A stretch of 64,000 nucleotides of DNA from Psychrobacter faecalis (GCF_016107575.1 NZ_JABAST010000009.1:1-64000), one strand, 5' to 3'. Positions 52,539 to 62,629 are shown, counted from the first letter of the stretch. Numbers and translations: made by a program. The notes: generated by a model not told the origin, from the letters alone.

Positions 52539-54623
52539 TTAAAACAAGGTGTCTTCTGCTGTGGCTGTGGCATCATCATCAGCATAATCCACACTTTCCT
52601 CAGTTACTCCTGCCTCAGTTGCTTCCACATAATCATAACGCGCATAACGTGCTTTCTCTAACCTCTCTTTTTGCTGACGCTGTGCTGCAAGCCAAGCATT
52701 GCCATCGATAGCGACCGGTGCCTCTGCGCCAAAAGACTGTGCCAACAATGTCGCTAATGGGTGTTTATTAAAGCTGGCATTATCATAGCGCGTCTGATTC
52801 AAGACCGTGTTTTGTGAACCAAAAAAGTCACTGCCGATATTGGTTCGTTGCTGTTTTGCCAATAAATGGTCTGAGCCATCTAAATAATAGTAATTAATAT
52901 GATTAAAAGAAATAGGACTCACCGCTTCTATCAGCTGTAGCAATCCGCCAACATCTGCACTTTGATAGCCTTTGTCATATAATTCCATCTTAGCAATCGC
53001 AGCTTTCAACACATGATCATCAGGATAGTTTTGTGGGTTTTGGTCAATATGCTTTTGCAGCGAGCGTGAGATGTTTTTAAATATTTTGCCTATCATCTCG
53101 CCGCTTTGACGACTGCCAAAATAGACTTTAACCGCCCTATCAGCGCCTACCTCTTTAGCAAACTCATCATCCCGTATATCTACAGCACTGAAATATTCTG
53201 GCTCTAATTCCGCCATACTGTTTTGTACGGCGTTAATGACCGCATCATAAATAACGCTTGGCGGTATTTGAGCAATAGAAGTAACCGCTTCAGGTAAACC
53301 AAAATTCACCGTATGGGTAGTCATTTGCTCGGGTAACGGCGTATGCTCAGGATTGGCTAGCGCCAAGATAGGCATCAATGCCGATGGATCGATCGTCGCT
53401 GCCCCTTTGTTAAAATCAAGAGCAAGCGGTAGTTGAATCGATGAATGGATGGTCGGCGCAACATAGTCGTAGCTGTAGACACTCTGTAGCTGCTTTTGTT
53501 TGGGCTTATAATGACTGACGCTATTGAGAGTCAGGTATTGATAATGGTAGGCATTCATTGCCTGAACTTGTTCAGGGGTACGGATAAACATATTGATAAG
53601 ATTGGTCATTAACCCCGGATAAGCACGAACAGCGTTTTCATCTTGAATACCCTTTGCCGTTTTACTGGCTTGCATGTCTTCATAGTTACGTAACCAATCT
53701 TTTGATTTGACGCGACTTAAATTAGATAACAAACCACCAGCGTCGCTTTCGTATGGACTATCATCTCTCTGATTGCCGTATTCATTGTAGCTATTCTCGT
53801 CATAGCCCTCTGTATCGTAACCATACTTATCGTGACCATATTCATCATAACCTTCACTATCATAGCCATATTCGTCGTAGCCGTTTTGATCATAACCTTC
53901 CTCATCATAGCCATTTTGATCATAGCTATACTCATCGTAATGACGCTCTTCTTCGGCATTGCGCGCAGCGACGGCGGCAGCCACCGCTTCAAAGGCAGAA
54001 TCGCCACTATAAACCTGATCGTTATCCTCAATATCATTATAGCTGTCAATGTCTTCTTCGACCGCCGCCTCATCTGCTTCTGCTAGATTTTCATACTCAT
54101 TAATATCTTCATCAGTAGCACTGTTATAAAGATACAGCTCGAGCAATGTTCTAAAAAAACTGCTTGAGCCAGCGTCAATACTATCGGCTTTAATATAGGG
54201 AGTTGAATGATAATTAGCCTGCGATACTGACACGTGCTCCGTCGCTAAATGCTGACGAATAGCGCTCAGTAGACGTGCCTTAGCTTGCACTTCTGGGTTT
54301 GGGCTTTTAGTTTGGTCAAATAAACGCTGATAACGTTCAGCATTCTTATCCAATTTGCTATTAAACATTTTGCCCTGAGTTTGGTTTTGCTGAGTATCAG
54401 CAATACTAAAATCTATGCCTGTCATGGATAAATTGGACTGTGATGATAAGCCTGTCGTCGTTTGACAACCCATTAACGTCACGGTGGCACTTGCAGCAGT
54501 AAGCGTATAAAGCACACAGACAGCAAACTTAGTAGAAGACTTTTTATAATTTGTGAATGATTGAGCTACCAAGCTTTGAAAATGAGGCGGCAAGGTGCGT
54601 TTAGAAGAGCTAAGCGGTGACAT
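52539..54623 (-). CDS. Large hypothetical lipoprotein with YDxxG pentapeptide repeats, 694 aa
   Basis: This is a predicted lipoprotein (signal segment VCVLYTLTAASATVTLMG-C). Acidic residues 175-215 lead into eleven consecutive pentapeptides Y-D-x-x-G (about residues 229-283), an extended Tyr/Asp/Gly-rich spacer that could bind cations. The C-terminal half is globular, with LPLALDFNKGAATIDPSALM, SRSLQKHIDQNPQNYPDDHV and HLLAKQQRTNIGS, aligning loosely with the neighbouring 602-residue lipoprotein. The family is unknown. The ATG at 54623 follows AAAGGGA. A start at 54653 lacks this. A cell-surface role is the natural guess. Confidence 0.75.
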   Translation of the reverse strand: MSPLSSSKRTLPPHFQSLVAQSFTNYKKSSTKFAVCVLYTLTAASATVTLMGCQTTTGLSSQSNLSMTGIDFSIADTQQNQTQGKMFNSKLDKNAERYQRLFDQTKSPNPEVQAKARLLSAIRQHLATEHVSVSQANYHSTPYIKADSIDAGSSSFFRTLLELYLYNSATDEDINEYENLAEADEAAVEEDIDSYNDIEDNDQVYSGDSAFEAVAAAVAARNAEEERHYDEYSYDQNGYDEEGYDQNGYDEYGYDSEGYDEYGHDKYGYDTEGYDENSYNEYGNQRDDSPYESDAGGLLSNLSRVKSKDWLRNYEDMQASKTAKGIQDENAVRAYPGLMTNLINMFIRTPEQVQAMNAYHYQYLTLNSVSHYKPKQKQLQSVYSYDYVAPTIHSSIQLPLALDFNKGAATIDPSALMPILALANPEHTPLPEQMTTHTVNFGLPEAVTSIAQIPPSVIYDAVINAVQNSMAELEPEYFSAVDIRDDEFAKEVGADRAVKVYFGSRQSGEMIGKIFKNISRSLQKHIDQNPQNYPDDHVLKAAIAKMELYDKGYQSADVGGLLQLIEAVSPISFNHINYYYLDGSDHLLAKQQRTNIGSDFFGSQNTVLNQTRYDNASFNKHPLATLLAQSFGAEAPVAIDGNAWLAAQRQQKERLEKARYARYDYVEATEAGVTEESVDYADDDATATAEDTLF
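53775..53939 (-). repeat. Eleven tandem 15-bp codons blocks encoding YDxxG
   Basis: 165 bp, exactly 11 units of 15 bp, encode YDEYS, YDQNG, YDEEG, YDQNG, YDEYG, YDSEG, YDEYG, HDKYG, YDTEG, YDENS and YNEYG. Unit number could vary between strains by slippage or recombination without a frameshift. Confidence 0.85.
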
Positions 54624-54760
54624 AAAAATCCCTTTATCCAAGCTGATAAACAATTGTGAAGGCAGTATTAAGGCTGCTATTTATAACACAATATATTACA
54701 GATTAGTAACGCAAAGGAATTATTTTCAGCAAAAATGATAAGCTGATTAGATAAATATTG

Positions 54761-54892
54761 GGTGGTGTTCTAAAAAGTATGCTGGCGATAGAAGTCAATA
54801 AGAAATCTATGCTAAGTTCTCTGATTCTATAGGGCTTTCAAGGCTTCAAAAATTGTTCAAGTTTTAATCAGCATACTTTTTGACACACCACC
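54761..54892. mobile_element. 132-bp MITE, copy 2 (8-bp target duplication)
   Basis: Same length, ends and interior as 43650-43781, with only scattered substitutions. It is flanked by AAATATTG on both sides (54753-54760, 54893-54900), a perfect 8-bp duplication. It lies in the 622-bp gap between the large lipoprotein and gamma-glutamyltransferase genes. I see no other gene there. Confidence 0.82.
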
Positions 54893-55245
54893 AAATATTG
54901 AAGCGCTCTCAATTCTCTAAAAGCTAATGCATTGTTGTTATTGCAAAAATTAAAAAATCACCATCAAATATGCTCTTTCTGTATACAAGGGTCTTTACCA
55001 CAAGCAAATATGCGCTTTATAGTTTTCATTAATAATGTCTAAGCCTTTGGTACAATCTAAAATTTGACGATTGGTTTATTCATAATAACCTCTAGAGATT
55101 TTGCTAAAGTAAAGCTCATAACAAATTTTCGTTGTCATACAATGATGAATATTTGCATTATTTTTAGTTGAAGCTATTTGTGTATTTCATGAATAGCAAG
55201 CACAATAAGACCTTATCTTCTTATCTACGTAAAAAGGAATTTACG

Positions 55246-57222
55246 ATGCGCCAATCACTCTCAAAAATCCATCAAAACGTTCACGGTGATACTTCTCGTT
55301 ATAAAACAAAAATCAAAACTGCTATCTTATCGATAAGCAGCACTCTATTAATTTCTGTCTCTGCTCACGCCGCAGAAACCAAACCTACAACCGCAAAAAC
55401 CACTATTAACCCAACCTCGATTAACACCAGTGCAATTAATTTAGCGATTATGGCTGATAATCCGACTGTATTGTCCGAAACTCAGCGCGTTACAAAATCG
55501 CAATCCTCTGCCCTAGCGCCCACTACCGCCCCAGGCACAGCCGTCGTTAGTGGCAAGACAGCCAAAACCGACCAAGCTATCTACTCAGCTGACGCCATTC
55601 ATCACCCTGTTTGGGCAAAGAGCGGCATGGTCGCCACCCAAGAAGCGCTTGCCTCTGATATCGGCTTAAAGATTTTAAAAGATGGCGGTAATGCTGTTGA
55701 TGCTGCTGTCGCCGTTGGCTTTGCCTTAGCGGTTACGTTGCCACGTGCGGGCAACATCGGCGGTGGCGGTTTTATGATGGTCTATGATGCCAAGCAAGGC
55801 AAAACGGTTGCACTCGACTATCGCGAAAAAGCGCCGAGTAGCGCCTCGCGTGATATGTATCTCGATAAAGACGGCAATGCGGTCAGTGATTTATCCCGCT
55901 ATCATGGCTTAGCGGTTGGCGTGCCGGGCACCGTAGCAGGCTTGCTTAAAGCACTAGACGATCACGGCACCATGAGCCGCGGGCAAGTTATGGCACCAGC
56001 GATTGCACTGGCAGAAAACGGTATTGAAGTCACCGCTGGCTTGTCCGAATCATTAGAAGCGTTGAGTGACCGTTTACAAAAATGGCCAAGTACCAAAAAG
56101 ATATTTTTTAAACCAGACGGCAGCGTCTATCAACCCGGTGAGCTACTACGTCAACCTGAGCTGGCAAAATCTCTGAAACTGATTGCCGCAAAAGGGTCTG
56201 ATGGTTTTTATAAAGGGGAAACCGCGCGTAAATTGGTCAAAGCCGTCAATGAAGCAGGTGGCAATATGAGCTTGCAAGACTTAGCCAATTACAAGGCGAT
56301 TGCTCGCGTGCCCGTTAAAGGCGATTATCGTGGTTATGAGATTGTCTCCATGCCGCCGCCGTCCTCTGGTGGTATCCATATCGTGCAGATTTTAAATATC
56401 TTAGAAAGCTATCCACTAAAAGACTACGGTCAAAACAGCGCGCAAACCATTCACTTGATGAGCGAGGCCATGCAATTAGCGTATGCCGATCGCGCCGAGT
56501 ATTTGGGTGATTCTGATTTTATTGACGTACCTGCTAGCGGCTTAACCTCACAAGCTTATGCCGATAAACTACGTGCATTAATTAATCCTAATAAAGCCAC
56601 ACCCGCAGCAACGATTAAAGCGAATAATCCCTTACCATACGAGAGCGATCAAACCACGCATTTTTCTATCGTTGATAAAGACGGCAATGCCGTAGCCAAT
56701 ACTTATACGCTGAATTTCTCTTATGGCACGGGACTCGTCGCTGAAGGTACAGGGATTTTGTTAAACAATGAGATGGATGATTTTTCTGCCAAACCCGGCG
56801 TGCCCAATGGTTATGGTTTAATCGGCGGCGACGCTAATGCGGTCGAGGCCAATAAACGCCCGTTGTCTTCGATGAGCCCGACGCTGGTATTCAAAGACAG
56901 CAAACCTTATATCGTTACCGGTAGCCCAGGTGGTAGCCGCATTATTACTACCGTCACGCAAGTCATCTCCAATGTCATTGACCACGATATGAATATCGCT
57001 GAAGCCACACACGCGCCGCGTATCCACGACCAATGGCTGCCCGATGAAATTCGTATCGAAAAAGCCTTAAATGTTGATACGATTAAAAAACTAGAATCAA
57101 TGGGGCATAAGGTTAGCCCGCAAGCAGCGATGGGTTCAACCCAGTCGATTATGCTTACCCCAAATGGCGTTTATGGTTCTTCTGACCCACGTATCGTCGA
57201 TGCCGCGGTAGTGGGTTATTAA
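55246..57222 (+). CDS. ggt: Gamma-glutamyltransferase
   Basis: This 658-residue periplasmic enzyme cleaves gamma-glutamyl bonds of glutathione and transfers or hydrolyses the glutamyl group. The signal peptide ends SAHA-A near residue 43. A Thr/Ala-rich stretch of about 75 residues precedes the mature domain. Signatures are GMVATQEALASDIGLKIL, PRAGNIGGGGFMMVYD and DYREKAPS. The autoprocessing site is the Thr of SDQTTHFSIVDKDGNAVANT near residue 470, which becomes the nucleophile of the small subunit. LNNEMDDF and GSPGGSRIIT form the pocket. The ATG at 55246 follows AAGGAA. A TTG at 55168 is rejected. It is longer than E. coli Ggt (580), mainly at the N-terminus. Confidence 0.94.
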   Translation: MRQSLSKIHQNVHGDTSRYKTKIKTAILSISSTLLISVSAHAAETKPTTAKTTINPTSINTSAINLAIMADNPTVLSETQRVTKSQSSALAPTTAPGTAVVSGKTAKTDQAIYSADAIHHPVWAKSGMVATQEALASDIGLKILKDGGNAVDAAVAVGFALAVTLPRAGNIGGGGFMMVYDAKQGKTVALDYREKAPSSASRDMYLDKDGNAVSDLSRYHGLAVGVPGTVAGLLKALDDHGTMSRGQVMAPAIALAENGIEVTAGLSESLEALSDRLQKWPSTKKIFFKPDGSVYQPGELLRQPELAKSLKLIAAKGSDGFYKGETARKLVKAVNEAGGNMSLQDLANYKAIARVPVKGDYRGYEIVSMPPPSSGGIHIVQILNILESYPLKDYGQNSAQTIHLMSEAMQLAYADRAEYLGDSDFIDVPASGLTSQAYADKLRALINPNKATPAATIKANNPLPYESDQTTHFSIVDKDGNAVANTYTLNFSYGTGLVAEGTGILLNNEMDDFSAKPGVPNGYGLIGGDANAVEANKRPLSSMSPTLVFKDSKPYIVTGSPGGSRIITTVTQVISNVIDHDMNIAEATHAPRIHDQWLPDEIRIEKALNVDTIKKLESMGHKVSPQAAMGSTQSIMLTPNGVYGSSDPRIVDAAVVGY

Positions 57223-57295
57223 AGTCTGATAGTTTGTTTTAAAAGTTAATCTTTTAAAAACGATTGCAAATAATGCCCTTCTCTAGCGTTTATCT

Positions 57296-57337
57296 TGCCC
57301 TCTATTCTTTATTCTTAACCCTATAGAGGGCATTTTT
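57296..57337 (+). terminator. Terminator after ggt
   Basis: TGCCCTCTAT (57296-57305) pairs perfectly with ATAGAGGGCA (57323-57332), followed by five T. The remainder of the 360-bp gap up to dnaE shows no gene. Confidence 0.82.
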
Positions 57338-57582
57338 GGCTAAACTCATTAAGACTGTTTAATCCTGATTAAACTTGCTTTTTCTACCCTCGCCCTCTCT
57401 CTTATACGTTTGAATCGGTGGCTGTCTGCGCCAAATAATGCTATTATTGACGACCAGCTTTAAAAGCTCAAAATATCAATTTTCGCGTCCTATCACTTCT
57501 TAAAAAACCATAAGGTATTGATAATAAAAAATTTCTTATCATACAGCTTATTCCCTTTTGATTGCACCAGTAAGAGTCTTCT

Positions 57583-60500
57583 ATGGCATTTGTACACCTT
57601 GGTATCCACAGCGAATATTCCATTACCGATTCTATCGTGCGTATCAAGCCGCTGATTAAAGCGGCAGCGGCGGACAATCAGAGTGCGCTGGCATTGACTG
57701 ATTTATCCAACCTTTATGCGACGGTGAAATTTTATCGTGCCTGCTTAGGCGCGGGTATCAAGCCCATTATCGGCAGTGAAATCATTATGGATAATGAGGA
57801 CACGCGCTTGGTGCTACTGGCGATGGACAATGAGGGTTATCAAAATATCACCCGTATCGTCTCGCTTGGCTTTACCGAGGGGCGCGCCGATGCTGCCAAT
57901 CATGGGGTGCCAGTCGTTGAGCGTCGCCATGTTTTAGAGCACGCCGCTGGTGTCATCGTTTTATTTACCGAAAAATCCGATGTCGGTCAGGCATTGGTGA
58001 GTTCTATGCCAGAAAAAGCTGACGAGCTGCTGACAGAATGGCAAGCACAGTTTGGTGATCGCTTATATTTCGCTATCAAGCGCACCAATCGCTCGGGCGA
58101 AGACGCTTTTATAAAAGCGGCTATTCATGCCGGTGCCAAGCATCGTATTCCTATTATTGCTCACAACGATGTGCGCTTTTTAGAGCAAGATGATTTTGAC
58201 GCTCACGAAGCGCGCGTTTGTATCGCAGGCTCGTATGTCCTTGCCGACCCCAATCGTCCACGGCTGTATTCAGATGAGCAGTATTTAAAAACCCAGCAGG
58301 AAATGACGGCGCTGTTTGCTGATATTCCGCAGGTCATTGATAATACCTTACGTTTAGCCACGCGCTGTAATGTGACCTTGACCCTTGGCATTAATGTCCT
58401 ACCTGAATTTCCCGTGCCCGAAGGTGAAACGATTGAATCGTTTTTCCGCGCAGAATCAATACGCGGTCTTAATCATCGATTGGATAAGCTCTTTCCGATT
58501 GAAGCACGTACTGACAATTGGAGTGAATTTCGCCAAAAGTACGATGAGCGCTTAGAATATGAGCTTGAAGTTATCTTATCGATGGGCTTCCCAGGTTACT
58601 TCTTAATCGTCATGGACTTTATCCGCTGGGCAAAAGCCAACGGCGTACCGGTTGGACCCGGTCGTGGTTCTGGTGCTGGCTCTTTGGTCGCTTATGCGCT
58701 CAATATTACTGACCTCGACCCCATTCATTACGACTTGTTATTTGAGCGCTTCTTAAATCCTGAACGTGTTTCTATGCCTGACTTCGATATTGACTTTTGT
58801 ATTGAAGGTCGTGACCGCGTGATTGATTATGTGGCACAAACCTATGGCCGTGAAGCGGTGTCGCAAATTATTACCTTTGGTACCATGGCAGCAAAAGCGG
58901 TGGTACGAGACGTGGCGCGGGTACAAAGCAAATCATACTTTTTGGCCAATAAAATCTCCAAATTGATTCCAAAAACCCCAGGAATTACGCTTAGCCAAGC
59001 ACTTGAACAAGAGCCGCAGCTAAAAGACTTAATCTCCAACCCCGATAATATGGACTATGAAGATGCCATTGAGATTTGGGAAATGGCGATTAAACTCGAA
59101 GGCGTCTGTCGAAACGTTGGTAAGCATGCGGGTGGCGTCCTCATCGCTCCCCATAAAATTACTGACTTTAGCGCGATTTACTGTGATGACGAAGGTCACC
59201 GCGTCAGTCAGTTTGATAAAGACGACGTCGAAGCCGTTGGGCTGGTCAAGTTTGACTTTTTGGGTTTACGTAACTTAACGGTGATTAACGCCGCAGTAGA
59301 AAACATCAATCTGCGCCGCGCCCGCGAGGGCAAAGATGCCTTGGTGTTAGAGGACTTGCCTTTAGACGACAAAAAAGCCTATAAGCTGCTGCAAGAAGCC
59401 AAAACCACGGCTGTCTTTCAATTAGAAAGTATGGGTATGAAAAAATATCTATCCAAATTACAACCAACCAATATCGAAGACGTCATTGCCATGTGTGCGC
59501 TCTATCGTCCGGGTCCACTCGATGCAGGCATGGTTGAGATGTATATCGACCGTAAGCATGGCCGCGAGGAAGTCATTTATGACCATCCTAACCTTGAGCC
59601 AATTTTAGAAAATACCAACGGCGTTATTGTCTATCAAGAACAGGTGATGCAAATCTCGCAGGTCATGGCAGGCTACAGCTTGGGCGGCGCTGATATGCTA
59701 CGCCGCGCCATGGGTAAGAAAAAACCTGAGGAAATGGCCAAACAGCGCGATATTTTTGTCACGGGTGCGACCGCGCAAGGCATCGATGAAACGACATCGG
59801 GCGGCGTCTTTGACTTGATGGAAAAGTTTGCTGGCTACGGTTTTAACCGCTCGCATTCTGCTGCTTATGGCGTCCTTGCTTATCAGACGGCTTATTTAAA
59901 GCAGTACTACCCTGCCGAATTTATGGCGGCGGTACTCACCTCTGATATGAACAACACTGATAACGTGGTGTTCTTTATCAATGATTGCCGCGAAAACTTC
60001 GGTTTAACCGTCGTTAATCCATCGGTAAACCGTAGTGAGTGGCATTTTGTCGCCGATACGCCGACCAATATTATTTATGGCTTGGGTGCGATTAAAGGTG
60101 TTGGTGAAGGTGCGGTTGAGTCTATCGTTGAGGCGCGCCGACGTGAAGGACCGTTTAAAGATTTATACGACTTTTGCCGCCGCGTTGATATTAAAAAAGT
60201 CAATAAACGTACATTGGAAGCCTTAGTCAGTGCGGGCTGTTTTGATGATTTTGCCGCGACTTTACGACCAGACTTGCCAAGCGACGAAGCATACGAGATT
60301 CGCGGGGCGCTGATGAGTCAACTGCCAAGCGCCGTACAAGCTGCGGAACAAGACCGCCAAAACAATGAGCTTGGCATGATGGACCTGTTCGGTGAAATGG
60401 ATGGCGTGGTCGCAGCGCCACCACTGATCATGACACCAGAGCTGATTTGGGGTGATAAACATCGTCTAAAAGCGGAAAAAAATACCTTAGGTTTATACTT

Positions 60501-61296
60501 AACTGGACATCCTATCGATGAATATCGCGATGAGCTTAAACGTTATACCTCCGGCGCTCGCCTCGATAAGCTGGCAGACACGGGTTATAACGGTAGCTGC
60601 TACTTTGCGGGTTTGATTATCGATATTGCCAATTTCGGTACGCGTAACGTCATCACTTTAGACGATGGCACCTCACGTCTAGAAGTCAGCTGTTATGCCG
60701 AGCGCTTTAACCGTGTAAAAGAGCAGTTGAAGATTGATGAAGTCGTCGTCATTAAAGGCAGTATCCGTGAGCGTGACGGGCGCATTTTTGCCCGTCTTGA
60801 TAATGCCATGAGTATGGTTGATGCACGCCTGCGTTGGATGAAAAAAATTAGCATCAAAGTCCACGGTAGCGATATTAATCTGCTCACACGTATGCAGCCT
60901 TTGCTAAAATCCGCTCAAGCAGACATCATACCAGCGCCGCGCTTGTCTTATCACGATGAGCAGGACGAGAAAGGTAATAACGGCGGTGCAAACGGCGCTT
61001 ACGATCCAGCGATGGGCGGCAGCTTATACGATGAAAACGGCAATGATTTATTGGCGCTAGAAAATGACATGCATCAAGATGCGCTGCAAAACGGCGGCTA
61101 TGCTAATAATGCCCTTAGCAACACCGATGATTCTATTAATGATAACTGCTTGCCGCTTGGGCTGAGCATTTATGAAGAATACGGTATTGCCAATGTCGGG
61201 CTATCTGAGCATTGGCGCATCTACCCTAACGATGACAATTTGCAGCAATTAAAGAGCATGGTTAATGAAGACAATTTACATTTTCATTATAGCTAA
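57583..61296 (+). CDS. dnaE: DNA polymerase III alpha subunit
   Basis: This 1237-residue replicative polymerase (class C) has an N-terminal PHP domain (FVHLGIHSEYSITDSIV, ALALTDLSNLYATVKFY). The polymerase core has PVGPGRGSGAGSLVAYAL near residue 360 and the catalytic Asp residues in MPDFDIDFCIEGRDRVID near 400. A fingers segment contains YRPGPLDAGMVEMYIDRKHG. The C-terminal OB domain is near 1010 (CYFAGLIIDIANFGTRNVIT). It is longer than E. coli DnaE (1160) because of a Gly/Asn/Asp-rich insertion near 1130-1185. The first histidine of the PHP motif (H-x-H in other polymerases) reads H-L-G-I-H here. It is a single gene followed by hpt and trmJ. Confidence 0.97.
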   Translation: MAFVHLGIHSEYSITDSIVRIKPLIKAAAADNQSALALTDLSNLYATVKFYRACLGAGIKPIIGSEIIMDNEDTRLVLLAMDNEGYQNITRIVSLGFTEGRADAANHGVPVVERRHVLEHAAGVIVLFTEKSDVGQALVSSMPEKADELLTEWQAQFGDRLYFAIKRTNRSGEDAFIKAAIHAGAKHRIPIIAHNDVRFLEQDDFDAHEARVCIAGSYVLADPNRPRLYSDEQYLKTQQEMTALFADIPQVIDNTLRLATRCNVTLTLGINVLPEFPVPEGETIESFFRAESIRGLNHRLDKLFPIEARTDNWSEFRQKYDERLEYELEVILSMGFPGYFLIVMDFIRWAKANGVPVGPGRGSGAGSLVAYALNITDLDPIHYDLLFERFLNPERVSMPDFDIDFCIEGRDRVIDYVAQTYGREAVSQIITFGTMAAKAVVRDVARVQSKSYFLANKISKLIPKTPGITLSQALEQEPQLKDLISNPDNMDYEDAIEIWEMAIKLEGVCRNVGKHAGGVLIAPHKITDFSAIYCDDEGHRVSQFDKDDVEAVGLVKFDFLGLRNLTVINAAVENINLRRAREGKDALVLEDLPLDDKKAYKLLQEAKTTAVFQLESMGMKKYLSKLQPTNIEDVIAMCALYRPGPLDAGMVEMYIDRKHGREEVIYDHPNLEPILENTNGVIVYQEQVMQISQVMAGYSLGGADMLRRAMGKKKPEEMAKQRDIFVTGATAQGIDETTSGGVFDLMEKFAGYGFNRSHSAAYGVLAYQTAYLKQYYPAEFMAAVLTSDMNNTDNVVFFINDCRENFGLTVVNPSVNRSEWHFVADTPTNIIYGLGAIKGVGEGAVESIVEARRREGPFKDLYDFCRRVDIKKVNKRTLEALVSAGCFDDFAATLRPDLPSDEAYEIRGALMSQLPSAVQAAEQDRQNNELGMMDLFGEMDGVVAAPPLIMTPELIWGDKHRLKAEKNTLGLYLTGHPIDEYRDELKRYTSGARLDKLADTGYNGSCYFAGLIIDIANFGTRNVITLDDGTSRLEVSCYAERFNRVKEQLKIDEVVVIKGSIRERDGRIFARLDNAMSMVDARLRWMKKISIKVHGSDINLLTRMQPLLKSAQADIIPAPRLSYHDEQDEKGNNGGANGAYDPAMGGSLYDENGNDLLALENDMHQDALQNGGYANNALSNTDDSINDNCLPLGLSIYEEYGIANVGLSEHWRIYPNDDNLQQLKSMVNEDNLHFHYS

Positions 61297-61346
61297 CACC
61301 TTTATAGTAGCTAAGCTGAGCCTTTAACTTTTAAAATATTGGACAC

Positions 61347-61730
61347 ATGATTATGACTGAACATCCTAACAATACAAATACGCAAAACGATGATGAGATT
61401 ATCAATGACGAGCAATTTGATGACATGCGTGAGTTGTTAGAAGAGGACTTTGTTGATTTGATACAAGTGTTTTTTACCGACAGTCACGAGCGCATTGTCA
61501 AACTAAGACGCGCACAACAAGAAAAGGATAATGCCAACGGCTATGAGCTTGCGCATGCGCTAAAAGGTGCCAGTGCCAATTTGGGTGCGACTCAGTTAAC
61601 TCGCCTTAGTAGCCAATTACAAGAAGCGTGCCGTGAGCGCCTTATTGGTGACCAAGCTGGTTTAGTTGAAGACGTCGCCGTAGCATTGCAACGGGTTGAA
61701 CAAGAAATCAAACAAAGACTGGGGCTATAA
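61347..61730 (+). CDS. Hpt-domain phosphotransfer protein
   Basis: This 127-residue protein consists of one histidine-phosphotransfer domain: DMRELLEEDFVDLIQVFFTD at the N-terminal helix, then the phospho-acceptor His of YELAHALKGASANLGA near residue 70, then LSSQLQEACRE. Free Hpt proteins pass phosphate between hybrid kinases and response regulators. No kinase or regulator lies alongside, so its partners are elsewhere. The start may be 61347 or the next ATG at 61353. The stop overlaps trmJ by one base, suggesting co-translation. Confidence 0.88.
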   Translation: MIMTEHPNNTNTQNDDEIINDEQFDDMRELLEEDFVDLIQVFFTDSHERIVKLRRAQQEKDNANGYELAHALKGASANLGATQLTRLSSQLQEACRERLIGDQAGLVEDVAVALQRVEQEIKQRLGL

Positions 61731-62629
61731 TGCGTAACGACTCTGCCTCAACTTTGATGCCATCGAAAAAATTAGCGCTCTCAACCGGTAGTCTTACGGT
61801 AAGCGATTATCTGTCTTCCTTACAAATTGTCATGGTCAATACCACTTTACCTGCCAATATTGGCTCAGCGGCGCGCGCCATGCACACCATGGGTCTATCG
61901 CGTCTGACCGTTGTTGACCCCAAGCTGCCCATTGATGAAATCAGTGTTTCGCACGCGGCAGGCGGTAGTGAATTATTAATGTCAGCCACCATAACGCCGA
62001 CGTTAGAATCGGCGATAGCGGATTGCCAGCTGGTATTTGCGGCCAGCAGCCGTAGCCGTCACATGCCGCGTCCTGTGGTCACACCGACGCAAGCGGCCAA
62101 CATCATGTTTGACTTTATCGATAAGCAAACTGCGCTTAATTTAGCAAATAATAGTGAAAGCCCGCAAGCTATTAGCAAGCCCAACATCGCTATCTTATTT
62201 GGTCGTGAAGACCGCGGTTTGACCAACGAAGAGCTGGCGTACGCCGATTATCATATTCAAATCGATGCCAATCCCGCTTATCCGGTGCTCAATGTTGCCT
62301 CTGCCGTACAGGTCATTGCCAGCTTTATCTTTGCTTATGCGCAAACCCATGCTCAAAACCCTGATGAAAGCTTAGACGATGTAAACCCAGTTCAGCCCAT
62401 ATTAGACGTGCATTTACGTCAACAATGGGATGAGCCGGCCATCACCCAGCAGCAACTACAACAGCTCGTTCAGCGTACCACCAACTTGATGGTTCAACGC
62501 GGCTTAGCAGACAGTGAACATTTAAAATCCTTGCCAGCGCGACTGTCGCGACTTGGCTCACGCGTGCAGCTGGATCAAAAAGAGTATCAGCTATTAAGCG
62601 CACTGATTGCTAAGCTTAGCAAACATTAG
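61730..62629 (+). CDS. trmJ: tRNA (cytidine/uridine-32-2'-O)-methyltransferase TrmJ
   Basis: This 299-residue SPOUT (TrmH-type) methyltransferase modifies ribose at position 32 of tRNA. It shows VNTTLPANIGSAARAMHTMG (motif 1), ILFGREDRGLTNEELAYADY (motif 2) and the knot-forming ANPAYPVLNVASAVQVIASF (motif 3), followed by a C-terminal helical extension typical of TrmJ. A slightly long N-terminus (about 30 residues) precedes motif 1. It overlaps the hpt gene by one base. It is housekeeping in nature, and the Hpt link is likely only positional. Confidence 0.93.
   Translation: MRNDSASTLMPSKKLALSTGSLTVSDYLSSLQIVMVNTTLPANIGSAARAMHTMGLSRLTVVDPKLPIDEISVSHAAGGSELLMSATITPTLESAIADCQLVFAASSRSRHMPRPVVTPTQAANIMFDFIDKQTALNLANNSESPQAISKPNIAILFGREDRGLTNEELAYADYHIQIDANPAYPVLNVASAVQVIASFIFAYAQTHAQNPDESLDDVNPVQPILDVHLRQQWDEPAITQQQLQQLVQRTTNLMVQRGLADSEHLKSLPARLSRLGSRVQLDQKEYQLLSALIAKLSKH

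Noticed and set aside
53775..53939. Tandem 15-bp units as a possible CRISPR array
   Set aside because: Units are only 15 bp, have no spacers, vary at every copy and stay exactly in the reading frame of a lipoprotein. They are a protein repeat.
53717..54103. Several overlapping open frames on both strands across the YDxxG region
   Set aside because: They are shadows created by the repetitive 15-bp units and the low frequency of stop codons in them. No ribosome sites or family signatures are present.
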